Assembly: GCF_001655675.1 (NCBI RefSeq)
Contig: NZ_LYRP01000001.1
Coordinates: 992,001 to 1,056,000, forward strand
Length of the DNA stretch: 64,000 nt
Source: Mangrovibacter phragmitis
Lineage (GTDB): Bacteria; Pseudomonadota; Gammaproteobacteria; Enterobacterales; Enterobacteriaceae
Direction: 5' to 3'
The notes beneath the pieces are model-generated. The model was not told the DNA's origin and did no database searches. It was given only the letters and a program-made list of their open reading frames with translations. Position 1 is the stretch's first letter. Each line of letters begins with the position of its first letter. The position numbers and the translations under genes were made by a program. This document shows, piece by piece, positions 29,899 to 39,086 of this stretch.

Positions 29899-30420
29899 GC
29901 ACAGAGCAAATTGCGCACCGTGCCAGCCACACTGTTTTCTCTCACCACCATCACCCGGCGCCCGCAGGGGGCACGGCCCGCCAGGCACGCCTCAACGATT
30001 TAGAGGCCACCCAAACCCACCTGTTTGTAAGCCAGAAGCCGCAGCAAAAACACACAAAGACATACCAGGCACAAATCCCACAACCACACCAGACAACACA
30101 AAAAAACCCCGCTACTTGCAGCGAGGGTTGTGTCGCGTAAGACCGGTGAACCGCAGAAAGGAAGACAAGGTTATTCCGCCCGGACGGCGGAATAAGGCGA
30201 AACGAGGCATGGATGCCGAGTCGAGCCGGCCGCAGGCTGACTGCCCGGAGGTGAACGCAGTGCGCAGCACCGGTCGCCAGCGAAAACGGGGATTGCAAAG
30301 GGGGCGAGCCCCCTTAGCCCGTTCACTGGCTGTGTAGCCACATTAGTCACCTCACTTCAGGTGAACGGAACTTTCACATCAGTCCAGGTGAATGGAAACA
30401 ACCACACTGCAAGTGAACGG
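29899..30420. repeat. Long repeat, copy A
   Basis: First of two related direct repeats. Shared landmarks in order: GCAAATTGCGC-like start, GCCCGCAGGGGGCAC, CCCGCCAGGCACGCC-TCAACGATTTAGAGGCC, a CAAAGACATACCAG-type A-rich stretch, CTTGCAGCGAGGG, the 141-bp core (30134-30274), a GGGGCGAGCCCC hairpin, GTTCACTGGCTG, and AGGTGAACGGAAC direct repeats. No protein-coding gene is supported. Confidence 0.8.
30134..30274. repeat. 141-bp near-identical core, copy A
   Basis: Differs from copy B (30818-30958) at one base only (C versus G at the eleventh base of CCGGTGAACCGCAG). It is bounded by two ACCGGT hexamers and contains small perfect hairpins: TTATTCCGCC-CGGAC-GGCGGAATAA, GGCAT-GG-ATGCC and ACTGC...GCAGT. 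Looks like a structured RNA or a mobile DNA element. Confidence 0.85.
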
Positions 30421-30452
30421 AACAGTCACCGCAGTAACAGTAATCTGCCAGT

Positions 30453-31100
30453 ACTGCGCAAATTGCGCGCCGTGTCAGATGCACTGCTTTCTCTCACCCA
30501 CTTCGCCCGGCGCCCGCAGGGGGCACTGGCCCCCTGCACCCCCTTTTGTGGCCGGCAAAATCGCCGCTTCGCGGACATTCGGCTTACCCCGGCGGCCTGT
30601 TCGGGTACCGCTCCGGGTCGGCTTCCTGCCTCCCGTCGCTCTGCCTGCGTCCTGCAGGCAGCCCCGGCCCGCCAGGCACGCCTCAACGATTTAGAGGCCA
30701 CACCCACACACCCGCCTGTCATATCTCAGCAAAAACATCAAAAAGACATACCAGACACAGAACATACAGCCACACCGAACCACACAAAAAAATAGCCACT
30801 TGCAGCGAGGGCCTGCTCGCGTAAGACCGGTGAACCGGAGAAAGGAAGACAAGGTTATTCCGCCCGGACGGCGGAATAAGGCGAAACGAGGCATGGATGC
30901 CGAGTCGAGCCGGCCGCAGGCTGACTGCCCGGAGGTGAACGCAGTGCGCAGCACCGGTTGCCCGTGAAAAACCGGATTGTTAAGGGGCGAGCCCCTTAAC
31001 ACGTTCACTGGCTGCGCAGCCACATTGAGCGTATCACTTCAGGTGAACGGAACCTTCACACCAGTCCAGGTGAACGGAAACAACTACACTTAAGGTGACC
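30453..31100. repeat. Long repeat, copy B
   Basis: Second copy of the repeat starting at 29899, with an additional GC-rich block of about 140 bp (about 30522-30663) that copy A lacks. Outside the 141-bp core the two copies are clearly diverged (by eye roughly 80 percent), and the hairpin after the core differs in sequence but keeps its pairing. Confidence 0.8.
30818..30958. repeat. 141-bp near-identical core, copy B
   Basis: Same orientation as copy A, 684 bp apart, 140 of 141 bases equal. Identity this high beside diverged flanks points to recent gene conversion or to strong constraint on the core. Confidence 0.85.
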
Positions 31101-31121
31101 AGAACAACCACAAACAAACCA

Positions 31122-32591
31122 TCACTTCTTAACCGTATCCGGAAACACCATCTCCCCATACTTCACAAACCGCGTCCCTTTCACCAACTTGTAACCCAAC
31201 CAAATCACCAGGAACAACGGAATACCAATATAGGTGGCAGCAACACTCATCCAGTCAATTTTGTCAGCTAAAAATGCCTGGTAATTCTGACCAAGTGTAA
31301 TAATCAGGCACAGCACAAACGCAAAGATAGGCCCCAATGGGAAAAAACCAGAGAGGTATGGCAAGTCACTCAGGCTATGGCCCTGATGCACATAACCACG
31401 GCGGAAACGGTAGTGACTGATGGCAATCCCCAGCCAGGCGATAAACCCCGTCATCCCGGAGGTGTTCAGCAACCAGAGATACACAGTCTGGTTACCGAAC
31501 TTAGAGGTCAGGAAGCACAACCCGGCAACCACAGTCGTTGCCACCAGCGCATAGCGAGGTACACCACCTTTAGACAGGCGCGCAAAAATGCGTGGTGCTT
31601 TACCGTCACAGGCCAGGGTGTAAAGCATACGTGTGGAAGCGTACATACCGGAATTCCCCGCCGACAGTACCGCAGTCAGAATCACTGCGTTCATTACCGC
31701 CGCTGCGGACAACAAACCGGCATGCTGGAAAACCAGGGTAAACGGGCTCACGCTGATATCCGTGACATCATTACGCAGCAGGCTCGGGTCGGTATAAGGG
31801 ATTATCAGGCTGATAATCAGAATAGCCAGAATATAGAACAACAGAATACGCCAGAACACCTGTCGCACTGCACGCGGGATATTTTTCGCCGGGTCTTCAG
31901 ATTCACCGGCAGCGATACCGATAAGCTCAGTGCCCTGGAAAGAGAACCCGACAATCATAGCCACACCAATCATTGCCGAGAAACCACCCGCAAAAGGCGC
32001 ATCGCCAACAGACCAGTTAGCCCAACCAACAGGCGTGGAGCCTTTGAAAATACCAATAATCATCAAAACACCGACAACGATAAACACAATGACCGTTGCG
32101 ACCTTAATTAACGAGAACCAGTATTCTGCTTCACCAAAGCCTTTTACCGAAATGAAGTTGAGCAGGAACATAATCCCCAGGAACAGCGCACTCCAGATCC
32201 AACCAGGCGTTCCCGGGAACCAGTAGCTCATGACTAACTGCGAAGCCACCAAGTCAACAGCGATAGTCACCGCCCAGTTGTACCAATAGTTCCACCCCAG
32301 GGCAAAACCAAAGCCTTCTTCAACATAGTTTTGGCCGTAGGTTGCAAACGAACCGGAAACTGGCATGAAGGCGGCCAGTTCCCCAAGGCTGGTCATCAGG
32401 AAGTAGACCATCAAGCCAATCAGTGCGTAGGAAAGTAATGCTCCCCCCGGACCGGCCTGGGAAATCGTTGCACCAGAAGCAACAAATAACCCGGTACCAA
32501 TCGAACCGCCAATCGCGATCATCGTCAGGTGGCGCGCCTTTAATTCGCGTCGTAGTTCAGGCGCTTGTGTTGTGTTTACTTCGGAAACCAT
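31122..32591 (-). CDS. lysP: Lysine-specific permease LysP
   Basis: 489 residues with 12 predicted membrane spans, amino acid-polyamine-organocation superfamily. The ATG at 32591 (MVSEVNTTQAPELRRELKAR) matches the E. coli start; the 23 upstream codons are not homologous. Conserved IGGSIGTGLFVASG in the first span and FSFQGTELIGIAAGESEDP. It imports L-lysine with protons and, in E. coli, senses lysine for CadC. Confidence 0.96.
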   Translation of the reverse strand: MVSEVNTTQAPELRRELKARHLTMIAIGGSIGTGLFVASGATISQAGPGGALLSYALIGLMVYFLMTSLGELAAFMPVSGSFATYGQNYVEEGFGFALGWNYWYNWAVTIAVDLVASQLVMSYWFPGTPGWIWSALFLGIMFLLNFISVKGFGEAEYWFSLIKVATVIVFIVVGVLMIIGIFKGSTPVGWANWSVGDAPFAGGFSAMIGVAMIVGFSFQGTELIGIAAGESEDPAKNIPRAVRQVFWRILLFYILAILIISLIIPYTDPSLLRNDVTDISVSPFTLVFQHAGLLSAAAVMNAVILTAVLSAGNSGMYASTRMLYTLACDGKAPRIFARLSKGGVPRYALVATTVVAGLCFLTSKFGNQTVYLWLLNTSGMTGFIAWLGIAISHYRFRRGYVHQGHSLSDLPYLSGFFPLGPIFAFVLCLIITLGQNYQAFLADKIDWMSVAATYIGIPLFLVIWLGYKLVKGTRFVKYGEMVFPDTVKK

Positions 32592-32763
32592 AAAAAAATG
32601 TTGCCTGTCTAAAAAATGAGGCGCGATTGTAGCAGACCAACAGACCAGGAAGCGGGACAAAATAGCGGTTATAAGAGACCTTCATAATCCATGCCGGATT
32701 ATTAGCAAAGGCGAAGATATAAAGGTCTCTGGCGTGACTAATATGTAAACAAACAGTATAAAA

Positions 32764-33501
32764 TTAGTTCAATCCACGTACCGAAGCGATAAACTGCTGT
32801 AACTCTGGTGTTTCAGGCTGGGCGAAAAATGTCTTACTGTCACCTTGTTCCCACACCTTACCCTGGTGCATAAACACCACCCGATCCCCCACTTCACGCG
32901 CAAAATTCATTTCATGAGTGACCAGAATCAACGTCATACCTTCGGCCGCCAGTTGTTCCAGTACTTTAAGCACTTCACCAACCAGTTCCGGGTCAAGTGC
33001 GGAGGTAATTTCATCACACAGTAATACTTTCGGGTTCATTGCCAGTGCACGGGCAATTGCCACACGCTGTTGCTGCCCACCAGACAAATTCGCTGGCAGG
33101 TAATCTATGCGTTCACCCAGCCCCACTTTATTGAGCATTTCGATGCCCAGCTCACGGCATTCTGCAGCAGATTTTTTCAGCACCCGCCGCGGAGCCAGCA
33201 TCACGTTCTCCAGCGCCGTCATATGGGGAAACAGATTAAAACTCTGAAACACCATTCCTACAGAGCGGCTGATTTCTCGCGCCTGAGATTCACGGTCAGT
33301 GATGGTCATTCCTCCCAGCTTAATGCTGCCATCCTGGTAACCTTCCAGCCCGTTCATACAACGCAGTAACGTGCTTTTCCCCGAGCCACTGCGGCCAATG
33401 ATGGAAACAACCTCGCCCATTTCAATGTCCAGGCTAACGCCTTTGAGCACATGGTTGTCGCCATAGTATTTCTGAACATCATTAATGGTGATGAGCGGCA
33501 T
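32764..33501 (-). CDS. Polar amino acid ABC transporter ATPase
   Basis: 245-residue GlnQ/HisP-type ATPase: Walker A IGRSGSGKST (about 34-43), signature LSGGQQQRVAIARAL and Walker B VLLCDEITSALDPE. The ATG at 33501 lies inside the preceding permease gene (20-bp overlap). Last gene of a four-gene operon (binding protein, two permeases, ATPase) inserted between lysP and yeiE compared with E. coli. Confidence 0.9.
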   Translation of the reverse strand: MPLITINDVQKYYGDNHVLKGVSLDIEMGEVVSIIGRSGSGKSTLLRCMNGLEGYQDGSIKLGGMTITDRESQAREISRSVGMVFQSFNLFPHMTALENVMLAPRRVLKKSAAECRELGIEMLNKVGLGERIDYLPANLSGGQQQRVAIARALAMNPKVLLCDEITSALDPELVGEVLKVLEQLAAEGMTLILVTHEMNFAREVGDRVVFMHQGKVWEQGDSKTFFAQPETPELQQFIASVRGLN

Positions 33502-34138
33502 GGAATTTTTTCTCCAGATAACGACTGTAACGCGACAACGGGTAGCACAGCAGGAAATACCCCAGAGCCACCAGCCCAAACACTTTAAAAGGGGCGAATG
33601 TCGCATTATTAAGAATGGTGCCGGCTTTCGTCAGTTCAACGAAGCCAATAATTGAAGCCAGTGCAGTACCTTTAATGACCTGTACCGAGAACCCCACAGT
33701 TGGCGCAATGGCGATACGTACAGCCTGAGGGGTTACCACTCGCCACAATGTTTGACCAAAACTGAGCCCCAGGCAACGGCTTGCTTCCCACTGCCCTTTG
33801 GGCAAAGAACGAATACTCCCGTACCAAATATCCAGCAAATACGCGCTGGTAAACAGCGTTAACGCCAGTGTTGCCGCAGTCCAGGCACTGACATCAATGC
33901 CGAACAGCCCCAGCCCAAAGAAAGCCAGAAACAACTGCATCAACAATGGAGTGCCCTGAAACAACGCGACATAGCCGGTTACCAGGCGTTTCGGCCACAC
34001 CCAGCGGCCCATACGTACCAGTAACAAAGGCAGCGTAACCAGTGTGCCGCATACAAAAGCTATCAGTGAAAGCATGATGGTCCAGCGCGCTGCCAGCAGC
34101 AGGTTGCGGACAATATCCCAGTCAGTGAAATTTGTCAC
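33482..34138 (-). CDS. Polar amino acid ABC transporter permease 2
   Basis: 218-residue HisMQ-type permease with five membrane spans and the EAA-like loop QWEASRCLGLSFGQTLWRVV. Starts in a 4-bp overlap with permease 1. Pairs with it to form the membrane channel. Confidence 0.9.
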   Translation of the reverse strand: MTNFTDWDIVRNLLLAARWTIMLSLIAFVCGTLVTLPLLLVRMGRWVWPKRLVTGYVALFQGTPLLMQLFLAFFGLGLFGIDVSAWTAATLALTLFTSAYLLDIWYGSIRSLPKGQWEASRCLGLSFGQTLWRVVTPQAVRIAIAPTVGFSVQVIKGTALASIIGFVELTKAGTILNNATFAPFKVFGLVALGYFLLCYPLSRYSRYLEKKFHAAHHH

Positions 34139-34803
34139 AGGCCGTCACTCCCCAACCATTTTCGCCCGGCAACCAACAATACCTGGCGCATTGCCAGTGA
34201 CAGCAACAGGTAAAGGATCGTGGTTACTACATAAACTTCAAAACTTAAAAATGTACGTGACTGAATCAGGTTGGCCTGGAAAGTCAGTTCTTCATAAGAC
34301 ACTTGCGATACCACGGAGGAACCGAGCATCACAATAACGCACTGGCTGACCAGAGCCGGAAAAACCCGCTTGAGCGATGGCGGTAAAATCACGCGTAAGA
34401 ATGTTTGCCCACGGCTCAGCCCCAGTACACGCGCGGCTTCCCACTGCCCTTTCGGGGTAACCTGAATACCTGCCCGGATAATTTCCGTACTGTAGGCCCC
34501 AAGGTTAACTATCATGGCTATCAACGCCGCCTGCCCGGCATTCAAACGTAACCCCAAACTCGGCAAACCAAATACAATGAAAAACAGTTGCACTACAAAG
34601 GGCGTATTACGGATCAATTCCACATATCCGCCCCAGATGTGGCTCAGAACACTGGCTTTCCCACTGCGCAGCGCCGCGCCGGTTACCCCGACCGCAATCC
34701 CGCCTAATGTTGCCCAAAACGTCAGTACTATGGTGGTCCACAGGCCAGCCAGTAAGGCTGGCCAGAATGGCAACAGGGCGGCAAAATCAAGCTGCGTTGT
34801 CAT
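34135..34803 (-). CDS. Polar amino acid ABC transporter permease 1
   Basis: 222-residue HisMQ-type permease, five spans, EAA-like loop QWEAARVLGLSRGQTFLRVI. Begins 11 bp after the binding-protein stop codon. Both permeases are full length. Confidence 0.9.
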   Translation of the reverse strand: MTTQLDFAALLPFWPALLAGLWTTIVLTFWATLGGIAVGVTGAALRSGKASVLSHIWGGYVELIRNTPFVVQLFFIVFGLPSLGLRLNAGQAALIAMIVNLGAYSTEIIRAGIQVTPKGQWEAARVLGLSRGQTFLRVILPPSLKRVFPALVSQCVIVMLGSSVVSQVSYEELTFQANLIQSRTFLSFEVYVVTTILYLLLSLAMRQVLLVAGRKWLGSDGL

Positions 34804-34814
34804 TCGTTAACTCC

Positions 34815-35606
34815 TCAGGCACCCAGGTTCGCCGGTAACGGCGCTTTCATCCATTTTTCTGACAATTTGTTCAGCGTGCCGTCTTTGCGGGCCTGGTCAA
34901 TCAGGCTGTTAACTTTGTCTTTGAGTGCCGGTTCTTCTTTTTTCATGCCGATATAGCACGGTGAGTCTTTCAGCATAAACTTCGCCACTGGCGCATGTCC
35001 CGGATCCTTACGGGCGATGGCTGCTACCACAACATTGCCGGTTGCCAGATACTGCACCTGGCCGGATAACCATGCTGAAATAGTCGTGTTGTTGTCTTCG
35101 TAACGTTTCACCTGTGCGTCTTTCGGTGCAACGTCACTGAGCACCATATCTTCAACAGCACCACGGGTTACGCCCACACTTTTACCGCTCAGTGCGGCAG
35201 CATCCGGCAGCGTGGTGTCTTTCGGGCCAAATACGCCAAGGAAGAAAGGTGCATAAGCTTTGCTGAAGTCGATCACTTTTTCGCGTTCTGCATTTTTCCC
35301 CAGGCTGGAAATCACTAAATCCACTTTATCGGTTTGCAGATAAGGCACACGGTTGGCACTGGTTACCGGCACCAGCTTCAGTTTCAGTTTCATCGCTGTA
35401 GCCAGATACTGCGCCATATCGATATCGTAACCTTCCGGTTGCAGATCAGTACCGACTGAGCCAAAAGGAGGAAAATCCTGGGGAACTGCAACACGTAACA
35501 CGCCGCGTTTTTCGATGTCCTGTAATTGGTCAGCCATTGCCTGACCTGCCTGCACCACTAACAGTACCGCCCCAGCGAGGGACAACAGCCATTTTTTCCG
35601 CAACAT
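34815..35606 (-). CDS. Amino acid ABC transporter periplasmic binding protein
   Basis: 263-residue SBP_bac_3 protein with a signal peptide (MLRKKWLLSLAGAVLLVVQA, cleavage near AMA-DQ). The ATG at 35606 has a GAGGTGAG site; the preceding GTG codon is part of that spacing. The ligand-binding fold is clear (GVLRVAVPQDFPPFG, DLVISSLGKNAEREKVIDFS, GKSVGVTRGAVED). Ligand unknown; the family binds glutamine, cystine, arginine and similar. The basic-side-chain possibility is attractive because lysP is adjacent, but that is only context. Confidence 0.88.
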   Translation of the reverse strand: MLRKKWLLSLAGAVLLVVQAGQAMADQLQDIEKRGVLRVAVPQDFPPFGSVGTDLQPEGYDIDMAQYLATAMKLKLKLVPVTSANRVPYLQTDKVDLVISSLGKNAEREKVIDFSKAYAPFFLGVFGPKDTTLPDAAALSGKSVGVTRGAVEDMVLSDVAPKDAQVKRYEDNNTTISAWLSGQVQYLATGNVVVAAIARKDPGHAPVAKFMLKDSPCYIGMKKEEPALKDKVNSLIDQARKDGTLNKLSEKWMKAPLPANLGA

Positions 35607-35694
35607 CACTCACCTCATTCAAAGGATATGAAACAAAAGATTCTTGAGATTGTGATTTGCAACTAATGTGCCAACGCAGCAGAAATAAAAAAAA

Positions 35695-35710
35695 GCCGCT
35701 TTTTTGCGGC
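35695..35710 (-). terminator. Intrinsic terminator after yeiE
   Basis: On the minus strand GCCGC, loop AAAAAA, GCGGC followed by a run of T (bases 35694 down to 35686). It separates yeiE from the amino acid transporter operon, so the operon should have its own promoter. Confidence 0.8.
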
Positions 35711-35806
35711 ATGCACTACAGTAAACAGGGGATTTAGGAAGTTAACAAAGTTGCACTGCATCACAATCACTCACCATAACAGCGCCATTGCACCATTTTG
35801 GCGCAA

Positions 35807-36673
35807 CTATTTTTCGCAATAGGCCAAAAAACGGCTCAGTGCACTGGATAAGTGCTTTTGCCGGTGATGGATACGCCACAGTGTTCTGATAAGGGGAGGT
35901 AACGGGACGGCAACCCGCGCCAGAGTGCGGTTTTCCAGCTGTTCAGCAATCACCCGCCGGGACAGACAACTAATCCCCAGACCGTGGCGTACCGCGTGTT
36001 TAATTGCTTCGGAATTGCCAAGCTCCATTTCAAGGTTGAATTGCGGTAAATGAGCCAGCAGCAAATAATCCACAATCTCCCTGGTGCCGGACCCTTTTTC
36101 ACGCAGGATCCACGGGGCAGCGGACAGCATTTCCAGGGTAACCGGCCCCTGGCACAACGGAGATTGTGGGGCAGCAAAGACAACCAGTTCGTCTTCAATC
36201 CAGGGTTCCGCCACAATGTCCGGGCTATGGCACGGCCCTTCAATCAGGCCGATATCGACACGAAAATCGGCAATAGCGTTAATGACGTCCTGACTATTAC
36301 CCACACTCATTTCCAATGGCAGGTTTGGGTGGTCTTTGCGGTAATGGGCAATCACCTGCGGCAAAATATAATTACCTATGGTGCTACTGGCATAAACCCG
36401 GATGGCGCCTTTATCTTCCTGAAACAATTGTTCCACATCGCGGGCCTGATCCAGCAGTGACACCACGCGTGGGAACAACAGGCGCCCATGTTCATTAACC
36501 ACCAGCCGTTTACCCACGCGGTCAAACAGTTTTACGCCCAGTTGCCCTTCCAGGTCAGTCAACGCGGCACTTACGGCCGATTGCGATAACGCCAGCATTT
36601 GTGAAGCCTGTGTTGTGGAACCACTTTTCAATACTTCCGCAAACACTTCCAGCTGCCGCAATGTGATATGCAT
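35807..36673 (-). CDS. yeiE: LysR-family regulator YeiE
   Basis: 288-residue LysR-type regulator, colinear with E. coli YeiE from the ATG at 36673 ([20 protein letters not shown]). Helix-turn-helix in [20 protein letters not shown]. YeiE has been linked to sulfite and iron homeostasis in enterobacteria. Divergent from yeiH with a 116-bp spacer, the likely control region for both. Confidence 0.95.
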   Translation of the reverse strand: MHITLRQLEVFAEVLKSGSTTQASQMLALSQSAVSAALTDLEGQLGVKLFDRVGKRLVVNEHGRLLFPRVVSLLDQARDVEQLFQEDKGAIRVYASSTIGNYILPQVIAHYRKDHPNLPLEMSVGNSQDVINAIADFRVDIGLIEGPCHSPDIVAEPWIEDELVVFAAPQSPLCQGPVTLEMLSAAPWILREKGSGTREIVDYLLLAHLPQFNLEMELGNSEAIKHAVRHGLGISCLSRRVIAEQLENRTLARVAVPLPPLIRTLWRIHHRQKHLSSALSRFLAYCEK

Positions 36674-36789
36674 GTTGTGTCTCACCCACCGTAATCTACC
36701 AGTTATTTCGATTATTTATAAATATATAATCAATTTTATTTTTAAGCCAGCCACCCGTAGGATCGCTACATCGAAACTAAGGGGGTGAC

Positions 36790-37836
36790 ATGAGCACACT
36801 AACTATCAGCCAGCGTAAAAAGCACGGCGTAACGCACTTCATTCCCGGCCTGTTACTGACCGGGGTTATTACAGGATTTGCTCTGTGGGCAGGCAGTTTT
36901 CCGCGTGTTGCTGGTGCGGGCCTGAGCGCACTCACGCTGGCTATTCTGGTGGGCATGGTCATTGGCAACACACTCTACCCTTCTCTTAGCAGGCCCTGCG
37001 ATGGTGGCGTACTGTTTGCCAAACAACACCTGTTACGCCTGGGAATAATTTTGTATGGTTTCCGCCTGACATTCACCCAAATAGCCGATGTCGGTGCCAG
37101 TGGGATCATTATTGATATTCTGACACTGAGCAGTACTTTCTTGATGGCCTGTTGGCTTGGTCAGCGTGTCTTTGGTCTGGATAAGCACACCTCCTGGTTA
37201 ATCGGTGCCGGAAGCAGCATTTGTGGCGCGGCGGCAGTATTAGCCACGGAACCGGTAGTCAAAGCCGAGGCCAGCAAAGTCACGGTGGCAGTCGCTACGG
37301 TGGTTATCTTTGGTACCCTGGCAATTTTTATCTACCCGATGCTTTATCCGCTACTACAGCATGTGTTCAACGAAAGTACTTTTGGGATCTATATTGGCTC
37401 AACGGTACATGAAGTGGCACAAGTTGTTGCCGCTGGTCATGGTGTCAGCCCGGTAACTGAAAATGCGGCGGTCATTACCAAAATGATTCGCGTAATGCTG
37501 CTGGCTCCTTTCCTGTTACTGCTGGCCTCCAGGGTTAAGCAACTGGCACCGGCGGGTGAAGCCCATGGCAAAATCACCATTCCGTGGTTCGCGATTATTT
37601 TTATCCTGGTGGCGATTTTTAACAGCTTTCACCTGCTGCCTGCTGTAGTGGTTAAATCACTGGTAACGCTTGATACTGTCCTGTTAGCCATGGCAATGGC
37701 GGCTCTGGGGCTGACAACACATGTCAGCGCACTGAAAAAAGCGGGTGTACGCCCACTGTTAATGGCGCTGGTATTGTTTGGCTGGCTGATTGTTGGCGGC
37801 GGACTGATTAACGTAGCGGTTCACCACCTGCTCTGA
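36790..37836 (+). CDS. yeiH: UPF0324 inner membrane protein YeiH
   Basis: 348 residues, about ten membrane spans, full-length match to E. coli YeiH ([37 protein letters not shown]). YeiH is regulated by YeiE, consistent with the divergent layout; a sulfite-related transport role has been suggested. Confidence 0.94.
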   Translation: MSTLTISQRKKHGVTHFIPGLLLTGVITGFALWAGSFPRVAGAGLSALTLAILVGMVIGNTLYPSLSRPCDGGVLFAKQHLLRLGIILYGFRLTFTQIADVGASGIIIDILTLSSTFLMACWLGQRVFGLDKHTSWLIGAGSSICGAAAVLATEPVVKAEASKVTVAVATVVIFGTLAIFIYPMLYPLLQHVFNESTFGIYIGSTVHEVAQVVAAGHGVSPVTENAAVITKMIRVMLLAPFLLLLASRVKQLAPAGEAHGKITIPWFAIIFILVAIFNSFHLLPAVVVKSLVTLDTVLLAMAMAALGLTTHVSALKKAGVRPLLMALVLFGWLIVGGGLINVAVHHLL

Positions 37837-37912
37837 GACAGGACCTGCAATCTCTGGGTTAACCCGCTATGATAGAACGCTTGTTAATAGTGGGTTAACC
37901 AGGAAAGTCATG

Positions 37913-38770
37913 ATGAAATATGTGGGAGCGCATGTCAGCGCGTCAGGTGGTGTGGAAAATGCGGTTGTCAGAGCCAGCGAACTCGATGCCACCGCTTTTG
38001 CCTTGTTTACCAAAAACCAGCGCCAGTGGCGTGCCGCACCATTAAGCACGGAATCCATCGATAATTTCAAAACTGCCTGTGAAGAATACCACTTTACCCC
38101 AGGGCAAATTCTGCCTCACGACAGTTACCTGATTAACCTGGGGCACCCGGTTGAAGAAGCTCTGGAAAAATCCCGTAATGCCTTTGTTGATGAGCTGCAA
38201 CGCTGTGAACAACTGGGGCTGACATTACTTAACTTCCACCCCGGCAGCCACCTGTTGCAAATTTCTGAAGACGACTGTCTTGCGCGTATTGCAGAATCAA
38301 TCAATCGGGCGCTGGATGTCACCACAGGCGTTACCGCGGTTATCGAAAATACAGCGGGCCAGGGCAGTAACCTCGGATTTCGTTTCGAGCACCTGGCTGC
38401 CATCATTGATGGCGTTGAAGACAAATCCCGTGTGGGTGTCTGTATTGATACCTGCCATGCTTTTGCTGCGGGCTATGACCTGCGCAGTGAAGAAGCCTGC
38501 CAGAAAACCTTTGAAGACTTTGAACGCATTGTTGGCTTCCAGTATTTACGCGGTATGCACCTGAATGATGCGAAAAGTGAGTTTGGCAGCCGGGTGGACC
38601 GCCACCACAGTCTGGGTGAAGGCAACATCGGGCATACGGCTTTTAGCTGGATCATGCGCGACCCTCGTTTCGATAATATCCCGTTAATCCTTGAAACGGT
38701 GAACCCGGATATTTGGGCGGAAGAGATAGCCTGGTTAAAAGCACAACAGCATTCGGCTAATGCGGCATAA
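37913..38770 (+). CDS. nfo: Endonuclease IV
   Basis: 285-residue AP endonuclease of the xylose-isomerase-like TIM-barrel class that cuts 5' of abasic sites in base-excision repair. Metal ligands are in [53 protein letters not shown] and ILETVNPD. Two ATG codons are adjacent (37910 and 37913); the second fits the family start MKYVGAHVS. Ribosome site AGGAAAG at 37901. Confidence 0.96.
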   Translation: MKYVGAHVSASGGVENAVVRASELDATAFALFTKNQRQWRAAPLSTESIDNFKTACEEYHFTPGQILPHDSYLINLGHPVEEALEKSRNAFVDELQRCEQLGLTLLNFHPGSHLLQISEDDCLARIAESINRALDVTTGVTAVIENTAGQGSNLGFRFEHLAAIIDGVEDKSRVGVCIDTCHAFAAGYDLRSEEACQKTFEDFERIVGFQYLRGMHLNDAKSEFGSRVDRHHSLGEGNIGHTAFSWIMRDPRFDNIPLILETVNPDIWAEEIAWLKAQQHSANAA

Positions 38771-39086
38771 ATGATCCACTCTCCGGCCCGGCCCCGGCGG
38801 CAGGGTCGACGCCTTTTCCCAGGCACTTCCTGCCTTATTAAACAGACTGCCACGCCCATCAAAGAAAACCATTAACTCACTAATTTATAATGTAAAATCA
38901 AAAAATCATACTATTTCACATACTGACCAGGCGTAAAACACCTGGTAGTCCTCTCAAATAAACTGCCCTTACGTGTGCCCGTAAAGGCAAAAAGCCCCGG
39001 CAACAGATGTTGTCGGGGCTGTTATTCTCAATACAAACTGACCGAATTATCCTGGTGTGGCGCCGGTCATGTTGCATTAACTGTCA
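38771..39086. other. Intergenic region nfo-fruA, no gene seen
   Basis: 316 bp with no supported coding frame; E. coli carries yeiI-nupX-rihB-yeiL here. The only recognisable element is the terminator at 38993-39020. Confidence 0.6.
38993..39020. terminator. Bidirectional terminator nfo/fruA
   Basis: AGCCCCG.CAACA / TGTTG.CGGGGCT stem with an AAAAA run before and GTTATT after, placed between the convergent nfo and fruA genes. Confidence 0.8.

Noticed and set aside
29951..31023. Protein-coding genes in the repeat block (several frames of 60-150 codons on both strands)
   Set aside because: GC-rich hairpin DNA gives long open frames by chance; compositions are arginine/proline/cysteine-rich, there are no ribosome sites, and frames are not conserved between the two repeat copies.
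29899..31100. CRISPR array
   Set aside because: Only two copies, 684 bp apart, with 141-bp cores; no short repeat-spacer periodicity and no cas genes.
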